DNA of 64,000 nt from assembly GCA_951640165.1 (NCBI GenBank), contig OX621252.1, forward strand, positions 15,459,934 to 15,523,933, written 5' to 3'. Shown one piece after another: positions 26,401 through 32,454 of this stretch. The notes beneath the pieces are model-generated. The model made no database searches, had not been told where the DNA came from, and saw only the letters and a list, made by a program, of their open reading frames with translations. Position 1 is the first letter of the stretch; every line of letters starts with the position of its first letter. A program made the position numbers and the translations under genes. This stretch comes from Pseudoips prasinana. Lineage: Eukaryota > Arthropoda > Insecta > Lepidoptera > Nolidae.

Positions 26401-29010
26401 CCAGATTACATGCCTACTAAATTACTTTCAATATTATTGCAAATACTTTCTATCATTTCTTATAAAAAGAAGGCATGCTTAGGTGTGACACTTTAGTTTT
26501 TGCGCGAGATACTGAGTTAAAATAAGCATTATGGTAGGACCTGTGCCTCTAGCACGAGTTCCTGCAGTTTACTTACTCGATCACACGTACAGTTTCCTCC
26601 CATACATTGAGCACCAGCGCCTCTCGCGGAAACTATTAAGAACTAAAACTCTGGTGCTCAATGTATAGGACGAAACTGTACGTGTGATCGAGTATGTAAA
26701 CTGCAGGAACTCGTGCTAGAGGCACTGCTGTCTAATTATATGCTTTGAATGGTTTTGCCAATTCTACTGTACTTTTCATAAAGGTACAATAGAGAGATAT
26801 AATAACATTATTATAGTTAAGTAAAAGTGGTGTAAAAGTCTAAGACTACTGCCTTAGACTTTTACGCCACTTTCTAACTCCACCTTGTTTCTTTCTGATT
26901 AAATTTGTTGTGGGATCAAAGAAATTTAAGCAATTCCCTGGGACATGCGTAAGCCTCACTGTCATTTCATTGTGTGCCACTGTTGATCCTGGCTTACAGA
27001 AGTTTCAGTGGTGGGTAAGCAGGCGGGACCAGCCCCGATAAGGCAGTATTTATTAGTGAGTATGAATAGGTTTCAATTAACAACATACAATAATCAGGGT
27101 AGTATTTTAGTAGGTAGGGCCAGTATTAAACAAACAACACTAATCTTTACAATTAATCAAAATATATGATATGTCTACTTTGCTGTAACTGCAGGAAAAT
27201 AATAACATTAAACAATACAAAGTTCATGTTTGTGAGGAAACTGGTGATTCATCCTAATAATTTATGTCATTATAGCATCCTCTACTTCCATATTAATTTA
27301 TGCTTGTTTGCTAAGTTTCATCATTACAAGTAGGTCATTTGGACAGGCATTGGTATATGGTGGGTGACACGAGTTAAATGTCATTTTTAATTTTTTTTTT
27401 TATATTTTGTACGTGGCAAGTCATCAACTTCTATGGCGCTTGACACGGCAGTCGTATCATGAAATATTATTTCACCGCCACAGATAGAATTTGTAGAAAT
27501 TGGGTGTCACAATGAATCGGTTAAATCCAAAAAATCGGTGACTGCTGATATACAGCATGACTTATTATCACAAAACCGTTATATACTAGTGTTCAATCTA
27601 GTGCCCAGATGTCTGAAATAAATTTTAAAGATCCAACTAATATAATGATAGGCGTATGATTTGGTTCAGTCTTAACAGCATTCATTTGAGAACTGAATTC
27701 GAATGTTTCAGAGCTTTATATGGCCTGTAAGGGTAATTTATGGATTATGGGTACAAACAACGCTCCTGTACTCCCTAGTGGGCTATGAATATCTTATAAT
27801 AGGTGGGTCATTCATCGAAGGTGTAGTCATTCTCTATTATTTAATAATTGTACTGCAAATATTTTTCATTTCAATATGTCATCTACTTAACAGTAGTAAC
27901 AACCTATGAAGGTTTCACTAGTTCATTGGACAATTCAGTAAATGTGTTAAATTAATATTGTTTTAATATGAGTTACCTATTAAAACTTAAGCATAGTCCT
28001 GGAATGCTTGTGAGATACTACTATGCAGAGATTGTATCCATTGCTTAAAAGGGTTATTATTGGTACACACTAAAATTAAATTTTGGAATTTTTAGAATAA
28101 GAATACTGAAGAAAATAATATATATTCACCCTTTCAAAGTCATCTCTACTCGGCATGTATCCTAGTTGTGCTGCTTCATCAGGAGTGACAGCAATGTGAG
28201 GTAAACGGGATACTGCACTGGGTCCTAGGGGTCCTTCATCACGCTCCGCACAGTGCAATGAAGGACGGCTGGTACTCTCCACATTCCCCCATGTAGCTCT
28301 ACCAATACTTCCTTCCAAATACCTATTAATGTATTCATCTTTGGCCTCTGAAATAAAAAAACCATAGCTTGATGTCCGCATTACATGTACATGGTACAGA
28401 TTAAGAACATGCAACTTCTATATTTGGCAATGCAACTGATCATGTTTAATAAGAGGAACGCAAACCATTCCCAAGTAGCTTATAAAATATTTAAAACAAT
28501 CTAGAACATTTCTTACCTTCCGGAGTTCTGGTTTCAATGTGTTTGGCTATATCTTCCCAGTTACCAAAACCAAACTGTTCTATAGCATCTAATAATCTAA
28601 CTTCTTCATTGGCTGACCAGCTACTACGCCCTAAAAATATTCCAAACGCCCCAGAGTCCTGGAAGATTTGAATATCAGCATGGATAAAAATCTTCAATAA
28701 GGAGTTACAATCAAAGGTATGTGAAGTCATTTATAAACTTTACTAACCATAAACTGATAGGAGTGATCATTTTTGTGTGACCCTATTTCTGCGCCAAGGG
28801 AAAAACACTGAAATATAACAATAATATCCAATGTACAACTTGACAATTTAAATTTTTGCGCCAAAAGTATAAACAAAAATGGCAGCGAAGCTACTTTACC
28901 TGCAAACAAATATCAAAGTCTATACATTCCGCACATTTTACGCGAACGCCAGTTATTTCTTCTTGACAATAAGTACAATTATATTTTGCGTATAAATCTG
29001 AAAACGACAT
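5270..29010 (-). CDS. Ada2b: Ada2b (TADA2B) transcriptional adaptor of the SAGA complex, nine exons
   Basis: Nuclear adaptor that in the known family bridges the Gcn5 acetyltransferase to SAGA. Exons, each with GT/AG borders: 29010-28900, 28807-28748, 28658-28517, 28347-28130, 23897-23825, 22092-21939, 17935-17725, 9291-9153 and 5410-5270. Exons 1-7 join in frame (969 nt, 323 codons). Residues 12-52 carry a ZZ zinc finger (C12, C15, C26, C29, C35, C38, H48, H52). A SANT domain starts near W71 with LLDAIEQFGFGNWEDIAKHI. A conserved GYMPSRDDFE stretch and a basic helical region follow. Exons 8-9 end in a SWIRM-like tail (LLTSNEIQ, then LCSALSVP) closing with AAGWVRN, like vertebrate TADA2B. Total coding length is about 416 codons, close to the roughly 420 of the family. 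Exon 8 is 139 nt, so the frame entering it differs from the frame leaving it; see the finding. The ATG was chosen because the ZZ finger begins 11 residues later and nothing coding is visible upstream. Confidence 0.93.
5690..5775 (-). mobile_element. SINE tail fragment
   Basis: GCCATCTGATCTCAAACTAG, the same tail as in 5866-6098, in a locally duplicated block (5590-5940). Confidence 0.5.
5866..6098 (-). mobile_element. tRNA-derived SINE
   Basis: The minus strand starts CTGGCCTGTTGGTCTAGTGG, a box A-like segment, and has box B GTGGGTTCGACCCCCACC. A body and a tail reading CCTAGTTTGGGATCAGATGG follow. Confidence 0.82.
6795..7130 (+). repeat. tandem repeat, about 136-bp unit, roughly 2.4 copies
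   Basis: The phrase GCATCATGACCACTCTTGCT recurs near 6807, 6943 and 7080 with matching text between. Confidence 0.85.
7250..7385 (+). mobile_element. long-type SINE body fragment
   Basis: The 3' part of the same body (AAGCCGTCGATC, TGGGATCATGAG, GTTTGCGGACATTTGTCCAC). Confidence 0.6.
7686..7911 (-). mobile_element. SINE-A copy with 16-bp target duplication
   Basis: Same family as 25093-25355. It is flanked by CATAGTCTGTACTGTA at 7670-7685 and 7912-7927, a perfect 16-bp duplication. Confidence 0.88.
7961..8071. mobile_element. MITE-1 copy, truncated
   Basis: Left end GTACAGACGCCAGCACATC, with the interior inverted relative to the other copies. The right end stops at GCTGGATGTGC. Confidence 0.75.
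8541..8752 (+). mobile_element. SINE-A copy
   Basis: Same family in the opposite orientation, ending CCACTGCCCATACGATAAGT. Confidence 0.8.
8887..9120. mobile_element. MITE with nested inverted repeats
   Basis: 31-bp ends (GGGGGCTACCGGCTAAGTCG... and inverse, one mismatch) and an inner inverted pair AATGATTAATTAAGTCATTT at 8943-8972 and 9036-9063. It lies 33 bp downstream of the Ada2b exon 8 donor. Confidence 0.82.
9153..9291 (-). CDS. Ada2b: Ada2b exon 8, phase break
   Basis: 139 nt between GCGACAG and a CAG/GTACGT donor. Phase 0 entry gives RRRKRLKFHQPKVHTGRKYR and then RLLEASADQ, followed by a TAA at 9163-9165. The frame that connects to exon 9 gives RHLLTSNEIQ at the 3' end, which is the conserved start of the SWIRM-like tail. 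The two frames differ by one base, so either the sequence carries an indel here, the gene is mutated, or splicing is more complex than modelled. Confidence 0.8.
9426..9562. repeat. 27-bp direct repeat pair
   Basis: GCCACGGCCAATATGGCGGC plus GCCCATG occurs at 9426-9452 and again at 9536-9562, identical. Confidence 0.95.
9895..9968 (+). mobile_element. SINE tail fragment
   Basis: CAGGCTCTGCCTAGTTTGGG and the following AGATAGCAGTGTGTTA match the tail at 56930-56990. It runs directly into RTE fragment 1. Confidence 0.6.
9969..10352 (-). mobile_element. RTE-type LINE 3' fragment 1
   Basis: The minus-strand frame encodes LVITYGTETWAFTMGLIRRL, then ITKLKWQCAGHIARRADCRW, EWRPLTGRRRVGRPATRWTD and DL, which is the RTE C terminus. 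A frameshift follows in the last 15 codons. The 3' end carries the GATATGATGAATGAAT-type tail. Confidence 0.85.
10452..10640 (-). mobile_element. RTE-type LINE 3' fragment 2
   Basis: The same C terminus, SWRPRTGRRSVGRPPTRWTD through AFVQQWTSFG with a stop, ending in a GATGATGAT tail. It is truncated at its 5' side by an intervening sequence. Confidence 0.85.
11181..11299 (+). mobile_element. SINE-A fragment
   Basis: The 3' half of the family, ending CCACTGTCCATACGAT. Confidence 0.65.
11457..11598. mobile_element. MITE-1 copy
   Basis: 142 bp with inverted ends GTACAGACGCCAGCACATC. Two relatives lie at 41859-41998 and 7961-8071. Confidence 0.85.
12582..13205 (+). repeat. left 624-bp inverted arm
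   Basis: Inverted copy of 13946-14569. The inner end reads AGATAGTGACGCCAC. Confidence 0.92.
13237..13854 (+). pseudogene. N-terminally truncated DD41D transposase
   Basis: 205 residues instead of roughly 330-350. The catalytic core is present: IQKILWSDESTF (first D), MWFQQDGCPAHFAV (second D), then SPDLNPLDFFYWG (third D). I count 41 residues between the second D and the D of NPLD, the spacing of the DD41D group. The N-terminal helix-turn-helix DNA-binding part is absent, because the left inverted arm ends only 31 bp before the frame. A core without the binding domain should not act on its own, but it could have been a working part if spliced or complemented. Confidence 0.82.
13946..14569 (-). 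repeat. right 624-bp inverted arm
   Basis: Inverted copy of 12582-13205, starting GTGGCGTCACTATCT and ending GGGACACCCTG before TA. Confidence 0.92.
14587..14647. repeat. hairpin beside the fold-back element
   Basis: Left arm ACACTGATCCTAATCTATAT and its near-perfect inverse separated by about 14 bp, starting 16 bp after the TA of the fold-back element. Confidence 0.7.
14690..14775 (-). repeat. dispersed LINE-like tail, short copy
   Basis: GACTTTAAAAAAGCGCTTGT, the inverse of the tail at 21380-21410. Confidence 0.55.
14776..15884. other. Ada2b intron 7 sequence, nothing assigned
   Basis: AT-rich, with a diffuse inverted repeat near 14945-15035 (GTCATGTATAGAT and inverse). Confidence 0.5.
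15885..15950 (+). mobile_element. RTE LINE tail fragment
   Basis: Short remnant reading VEAFVQYWKSFG and then a stop in the plus direction, like fragments 1 and 2. Confidence 0.55.
16088..16925 (-). mobile_element. jockey-like LINE, 5'-truncated
   Basis: Minus-strand frame from about 16925 to 16330. It encodes the end of a reverse transcriptase and its C-terminal domain: TAKYLGMTLDAKLRWKAHV, then LLGRSSPVAVHNKLLLYRQI, MPVWTYGIQLWGCAKKSNI and RFQNKVLRDIVNAPWYI. A poly(A)-like run (T-rich on plus, 16087-16106) marks the 3' end. The 5' part with endonuclease and RT fingers is absent. Confidence 0.88.
17725..17935 (-). CDS. Ada2b: Ada2b exon 7
   Basis: 211 nt, phase 2 to 0, very GC-rich. It encodes KEFTERLRWTSQFYGRG, then LWRERELRVRVAELHRYRLA and GVTRAEECAHYEQHAAQRRH, the helical region typical of ADA2. 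The donor GTGAGA follows PAAPHD. The overlapping plus-strand open frame is an antisense shadow. Confidence 0.92.
18276..18500 (+). mobile_element. tRNA-derived SINE
   Basis: Box A-like TGGTCCAGCGGTATTG and box B-like TACGAATCCTGGG, then a body ending GAAAGTGCCC-like sequence and a CA repeat near 18480-18490. Related to 51080-51415. Confidence 0.7.
18790..19215 (+). mobile_element. CR1-like LINE 3' fragment
   Basis: The frame from about 18838 to 19060 encodes YNNAFRVLLGLPRFCSASGM, then DRFYATMSKRCASLVNRIRG and IAGRFDCLYMNHC, a stretch recurrent at the C terminus of lepidopteran reverse transcriptases. It is 5'-truncated and ends in AT-rich sequence. The ATG-started frame at 18701 begins outside the element. 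Confidence 0.7.
19232..19540 (+). mobile_element. non-autonomous Helitron
   Basis: Starts TCTATACATATAATAAAATC after an A and ends GGGCACAGCTAG before a T, the Helitron A/T insertion context. A 3' hairpin CGCGGGTAAAACCGCGG precedes the CTAG end. It matches the common lepidopteran non-autonomous type. It lies in Ada2b intron 6. Confidence 0.88.
19541..21213. other. Ada2b intron 6 sequence, nothing assigned
   Basis: Short open frames only, none with family character. Confidence 0.5.
21214..21718 (+). mobile_element. lepidopteran repeat split by a LINE tail
   Basis: GGGTTCCGTAC at 21218 continues at 21445 as GTACCGAAAGGGTAAAACGG and ends GCGAGTCCGACTCGCACTTG. The interruption 21229-21443 is a LINE-like 3' tail shared with 57655-57850 and, inverted, with about 14695-14770 (ACAAGCGCTTTTTTAAAGTC). 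Confidence 0.65.
21939..22092 (-). CDS. Ada2b: Ada2b exon 6
   Basis: 154 nt, phase 1 to 2. It encodes ALKLSQVDIYTRRLRERTRR, then KRLVRDYQLVSVFF and a lysine-rich end. Using the GTAAGA donor avoids an in-frame stop that would follow if the exon ran on, and it joins in phase to exon 7. Confidence 0.92.
22485..22575 (-). mobile_element. SINE tail fragment
   Basis: The tail block GCCTAGTTTGGG and neighbouring bases only. Confidence 0.55.
22600..22842 (-). mobile_element. tRNA-derived SINE
   Basis: The minus strand begins CCACCGTAGCCTAGTTGGTA and has box B GGGTTCGAATCCCGG. It is the same family as 41021-41272. Confidence 0.85.
22843..22996 (-). mobile_element. tRNA-derived SINE, head part
   Basis: The minus strand carries TAGTGGTTAGTGACCCTTAC and box B GGGTTCGATCCCCAC. 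It adjoins the previous SINE head to tail. Confidence 0.75.
23191..23427. mobile_element. MITE with AGGCT target duplication
   Basis: Ends GAGATCTATAGAG inverted, 237 bp, AGGCT at 23186-23190 and 23428-23432. A second left-end fragment follows at 23433-23460. Confidence 0.8.
23825..23897 (-). CDS. Ada2b: Ada2b exon 5
   Basis: 73 nt, phase 0 to 1, encoding EHDHEAEQLISTLSINSEDD and then ELDV. It follows DDFER as in the family (the acidic DAE-LIS-L segment). The gap from exon 4 is a 4.2-kb intron holding a decayed mariner and hairpins. Confidence 0.93.
24408..24508 (+). mobile_element. SINE tail fragment
   Basis: Shares GTAACCCGCGACACAGGGAT and CCCTAGTGCGGGCG with the SINE at 52267. It abuts the mariner left end. 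Confidence 0.6.
24701..25978 (+). pseudogene. mariner transposase, interrupted and frameshifted
   Basis: The N-terminal part, MDKNIEQRVCLKFCIANGIS through LPRSGRPS and a second helix-turn-helix (LREIAAELSVSHESIRTIL), is clear to 25092. A 263-bp SINE with a 10-bp target duplication follows. The frame resumes at 25366, then a 13-bp tandem duplication (25424-25436 and 25437-25449) shifts it. The remainder shows GDETWVYEFD, LHHDNAPSHKA and YSPDMAPADFF with 34 residues between the last two catalytic D, hence DD34D. The end is cut at AFKKF, short of the usual C terminus by about 20 residues. Confidence 0.9.
25093..25355 (-). mobile_element. SINE-A copy inside the mariner
   Basis: 263 bp between two copies of TCCAAAAACT (25083-25092 and 25356-25365). 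Its 3' tail is an AGT-type triplet run, seen as ACTACTACT at 25093. The conserved end reads CCACTGCCCATACGAT on the minus strand. Confidence 0.88.
26005..26130 (-). mobile_element. SINE tail fragment
   Basis: The 3' half of the family seen at 22600-22842 (AGCCCAAACTAAACAAA...). It abuts the truncated end of the mariner. Confidence 0.55.
26543..26725. repeat. long hairpin, 75-bp arms
   Basis: Arms 26543-26617 and 26651-26725 with three mismatches and a 33-nt loop. It lies in Ada2b intron 4. Confidence 0.93.
26824..26873. repeat. 21-bp hairpin
   Basis: Arms 26824-26844 and 26853-26873 with one G-U-compatible mismatch and an 8-nt loop. Confidence 0.9.
26874..28129. other. Ada2b intron 4 sequence, nothing assigned
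   Basis: No exon, transposon terminus or RNA gene recognised. Confidence 0.5.
28130..28347 (-). CDS. Ada2b: Ada2b exon 4
   Basis: 218 nt, phase 1 to 0. It begins EAKDEYINRYLEGSIG and ends GYMPSRDDFER at a GTGAAT donor. The LGYMP-RDD motif is shared with vertebrate TADA2B. Confidence 0.94.
28517..28658 (-). CDS. Ada2b: Ada2b exon 3 (SANT domain)
   Basis: 142 nt after a TTCCAG acceptor, ending in phase 1 at a GTAAGA donor. It contains RSSWSANEEVRLLDAIEQFG and the rest of the SANT core through IETRTPE, very close to other ADA2 proteins. Confidence 0.95.
28748..28807 (-). CDS. Ada2b: Ada2b exon 2 (ZZ finger second half)
   Basis: 60 nt between a TTTCAG acceptor and a GTTAGT donor, phase 0 to 0. 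It encodes CFSLGAEIGSHKNDHSYQFM, which completes the ZZ finger with its last Cys and the His pair. Confidence 0.92.
28900..29010 (-). CDS. Ada2b: Ada2b exon 1 (start codon, ZZ finger first half)
   Basis: Starts MSFSDLYAKYNCTYC and ends ...DFDICLQ at a GTAAAG donor. It is 111 nt, ending in phase 0, and contains the first zinc-binding cysteine pairs. Confidence 0.92.
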
Positions 29011-29405
29011 GATTGTAATTACACTCTAACAAACAACAAAAGTTGTACGTTGGCAGGGCTCGCTTACTACTCACCAGCCATTTTTTTTAACCATAAACCA
29101 ATTCAGATGTTGCCTGACTCAAATCTTTCACCGAGTAAAGTCATATAACCATAGATTGTTAAACGAAACTGTATAGATATTTAAAACGATACTAGAATAC
29201 CACTTCAGAATTGAGAGTCTTTCCTCACAATGGCCAACTATTAAGGCCTGCGCGCACTAGCGATTAAAGTTGGCCGATAGTTCAGTCGCAATCGTATAAC
29301 GATTATGCTCAAACTGTCGCTCGATAGTTCAGTCTCGTGGTGGTGCGCGCACTACACGATTGAATTCGGCTGACATTCTATTTGTAGTCGAGGAGACAGA
29401 CTGAA

Positions 29406-29567
29406 ATGATTCCGAAATCAGTAGTAATATGTGCAATATTAGCAAGGAGGAGAAAAATAAAAAAAAGAAAATCTAATCAGTTTTGGGTTCATCCATTGAA
29501 TAGTGATAGATTCATACATGGAAAGTTTTATACACGCCATCATAAACTATTAAATTTTCCGAAATAA
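29406..29567 (+). CDS. upstream reading frame of Harbinger transposase, ends at in-frame TAA
   Basis: 53 codons, basic in the middle (ARRRKIKKRKSNQFW), followed by HPLNSDRFIHGKFY and FPK then TAA. The frame continues after the stop as IFDYYRM into the transposase start. Related Harbinger transposases typically carry such a W-HP...G-F-L...D-YYRM leader, so I read this as the original N terminus with a stop codon, or alternatively as an upstream frame. Confidence 0.6.
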   Translation: MIPKSVVICAILARRRKIKKRKSNQFWVHPLNSDRFIHGKFYTRHHKLLNFPK

Positions 29568-29585
29568 ATTTTCGACTATTATAGA

Positions 29586-31492
29586 ATGAGTGTACAAAGT
29601 TTTGAAGAGCTTGTATCTATCGTCGGACCACTAATAAAAAAAGAAGATACACGGCTACGCCTTGCTGTTCCTGTGGAGGAGAGACTAAGCGTGACGTTAA
29701 GGTAAGTAACAAAACAGTTTGCATAGTTAACATTTTTATTATCTTTTAATAGAAAATTACAAATTTTGCTACAAACAACACTTAGTAATTGGTAATGATC
29801 ATCATCAAGTAATTATCATTTATTTCCTTTTTTTAGTCTCCGCATAGTATATTACAAAACAAACAGGTTCTGTGGAGAAGGAGTAAAACTGGACAAGTAC
29901 GACTGAGCCGTGTCACTAGACTGGCTATCTATGGAATGACGTGGTTGTGGACCTTGCACTGGATTGAAATAGGCTTGTGACTGTGACTTATCACTGGAAT
30001 GACCTGGTTGTTGATTTTGTTCTGGATTTCGACTTGTCTGCATATTAGGAGGAAATATATGGAAGTGTGTGGACTGTTGTAAATTAAAATTCTGTTGTCT
30101 CATGTTTCTGATTTGTTTGAAAACTGACAAAATTTGTATTTTTGCTTCCAATTTCTCATCTGCAGATAGTTCTCTTAACGAAGGAACAATAGACATGGCA
30201 AAGTTATAATCTTCATCCGCTTCGGTATTCTTCAGTGCATTTAATAATGCTTCATCGACTTCTGAGTTTGATGTGGTTTTATTTACTTTTCTCTTTCTTG
30301 GGGTGGATGTTGCTGTTCGTCTGACAATGACGTTATCCTCCGTATCATCTTCTGCATCTGTAGTCGTCGTCAAATCAATATTGCTTTCTGTGGGCCTCGA
30401 TTGAACAGACGGCAAAAGAAATAGTAATTGTTGGAAATAAACGTATTCGCGTCTGTTCTTGGCAGCTTGACCAGATTTTAAATTTTTCTGTGCATTAAGT
30501 TCCCTTTTGAAACAAGTTCTCAAATTTATCCATTTTTTTTGCACCTCATGACCTGAAACAAATTAAGAAATAATGTTGTTACTATTATTTACAGATATTT
30601 AGCCACAGGAAGCAGTTTTTACGTACTATCCGATGATTACCTTCTTGGCGTTACTACAATAAGAGAAATCGTACTGGATACGTGTGAACAGCTGTGGAAC
30701 GCTCTTCAACCCTTATACATGGCTAACAAGCAAGAAGAGGACTGGATTCAAATTGCAGATGAATTTTATCAACGAACGAATTTCCCAAACGTGATAGGAG
30801 CAATTGATGGCAAACATATCCGAATGGTTAAACCACAGCATTCCGGATCTTCATTTTATAATTATAAAAAGTTTTTTTCGTGCGTATTAATGGCGTGGAC
30901 TGACGCAGACTATAAATTTGTATCTATTGATGTGGGAGCGTTTGGTACTTCAAGCGATTCAGAAATATTTAAATCATCTAATATGGGTAAACGACTAATA
31001 GCCAATCAACTAGATATTCCAGACGGAAGACATCTTCCTAATGATGAAAACGGAAGGGTTATCCCATTTTATGTGGTTGGTGATGAAGCGTTCGGACTTT
31101 CAAGCAAAATTTTACGGCCATATGCAAAAAGAAATTTGAACTATACCAAACGAATTTTCAATTACCGGCACACTAGAGCGCGTCGAATTGTTGAATGTAC
31201 ATTTGGAATTTTGGCCAATAAATGGCGTATTTTTCACCGGCCAATTGATGTAAATATAAATTTCTGTGTACAAATAATAAAAGCGTGTTGTATCTTACAC
31301 AATTACGTTCGTGTTAAAGATGGAATCCAAATTCAAGATACGTTTTATGAGTGTCCCTTGTCTAACTTTAGAACAAGGAATAACATGAGTGGTGTTACTA
31401 ATAACATAAGTGGGTTGAATGTTCGGCAATATCTATCATCATACTTTGTTACCCCACAGGGCAGTGTTCCATTTCAATATGATAAAGTGTAA
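29586..31492 (+). CDS. Harbinger DDE transposase, copy 1 (two exons)
   Basis: Nuclease that cuts and joins the transposon ends. Exon 1 is 29586-29701 (donor GTAAGT) and exon 2 is 30595-31492 (acceptor ACAG). The join makes an Arg codon and restores the family motif RYLATGSSFYVLSDDYLLG. The product is 337 residues. The DDE_Tnp_4 core shows FPNVIGAIDGKHIRM (first catalytic D, residue 110), DVGAFGTSSDSEIF (second D) and RRIVECTFGILANKW (catalytic E). An upstream frame in phase (29406-29564, MIPKSVVICAILARRRK...) is separated by a TAA at 29565-29567, so the true N terminus may be longer and broken. The 893-bp intron contains the last exon of the antisense MADF gene. Copy 2 has an identical 257-residue main exon product. 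Confidence 0.9.
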
Positions 31493-31771
31493 ATATCATT
31501 TATCTACACTCATTTCATAATCTTCCTAAACCTAACCTAATTATAATGTGTTTAAACGTAAATAAATACAATTTTATTACTTACCTTGTTTTCTTCTTTC
31601 TTCACTAGTGAGTTCCAACCAGTTTGGTACAACTGCCTCGCAAACTTCTTCCCATAATGATTTTTTCAAATTGGCGTCAGCATATTCCTTTAGAGATTTT
31701 TTATACAAAGCCGGCCGCTTCTCTACTTCTTCGATTAATTTCGTAGTTTCCACACTCGATATCAATGACAT
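29852..31771 (-). CDS. Harbinger-encoded MADF (Myb-like) DNA-binding protein, copy 1 (two exons)
   Basis: The second Harbinger protein, expected to bind transposon DNA and help the transposase enter the nucleus. Exon A 31771-31585 (MSLISSVETTKLIEEVEKRP, YADANLKKSLWEEVCEAV, ends KQG) has a GTAAGT donor. Exon B 30552-29852 begins HEVQKKWINLRTCFKREL after TTTCAG. The joined length is 888 nt, 295 residues. The MADF fold is recognised by the LIEEVEKRPALY start, the LW-EV centre and the KKWINLRT-FKREL helix. The C-terminal half is low complexity (Gln, Ser, Asn) with a short basic patch (RKRKVNK). Exon B lies inside the transposase intron, and transposase exon 2 lies inside this gene's intron. Confidence 0.88.
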
Positions 31772-32454
31772 TGTGTGCCTACTCGTCGCCTACGTATCTC
31801 CCGCGCTATGAATCGGATCGACTGACAAGTGCGCGCACACACATACTGCGTCATACTGACTGTGCCATCGGTCGATAGTCGAGCGACAGTTTAGTTGAAT
31901 GTAATGCGCGCACTCGCATACAACTTCATGCACATATGCAATCGGCCGATAGTCGTTCAATAGTTTGATCGAATAGGGATCGGGCAGTCGGATACGATAG
32001 TTCGGTCGTACAACTTTTAATCTTCAAGTGCGCACACTGCCATATAACTCTATACTGATCCTCTGACCGATCAAACTATCGGCCAACTTAAATCGCTAGT
32101 GCGCGCAGGCTCAGGCCTGCGCGCACTAGCGATTAAAGTTGGCCGATAGTTCAGTCGCAATCGTATAACGATTATGCTCAAACTGTCGCTCGATAGTTCA
32201 GTCTCGTGGTGGTGCGCGCACTACACGATTGAATTCGGCTGACATTCTATTTGTAGTCGAGGAGACAGACTGAAATGATTCCGAAATCAGTAGTAATATG
32301 TGCAATATTAGCAAGGAGGAGAAAAATAAAAAAAAGAAAATCTAATCAGTTTTGGGTTCATCCATTGAATAGTGATAGATTCATACATGGAAAGTTTTAT
32401 ACACGCCATCATAAACTATTAAATTTTCCGAAATAATTTTTCGACTATTATAGA

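Larger units (their letters stand above)
29244..32112 (+). mobile_element. PIF/Harbinger transposon copy 1
   Basis: 2869 bp. The ends are inverted: the left end reads GCCTGCGCGCACTAGCGATT from 29247, and the right end, read inward, gives the same sequence. The inverted repeat runs 37 bp with one mismatch before the sequences diverge. The outermost three bases differ (AGG left, GAG on the right read inward). TTA at 29241-29243 is the left target duplication of the whole tandem. Subterminal regions carry many CGATAGT-type repeats. It encodes a transposase and a MADF protein, the usual two-gene Harbinger set. Confidence 0.93.
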
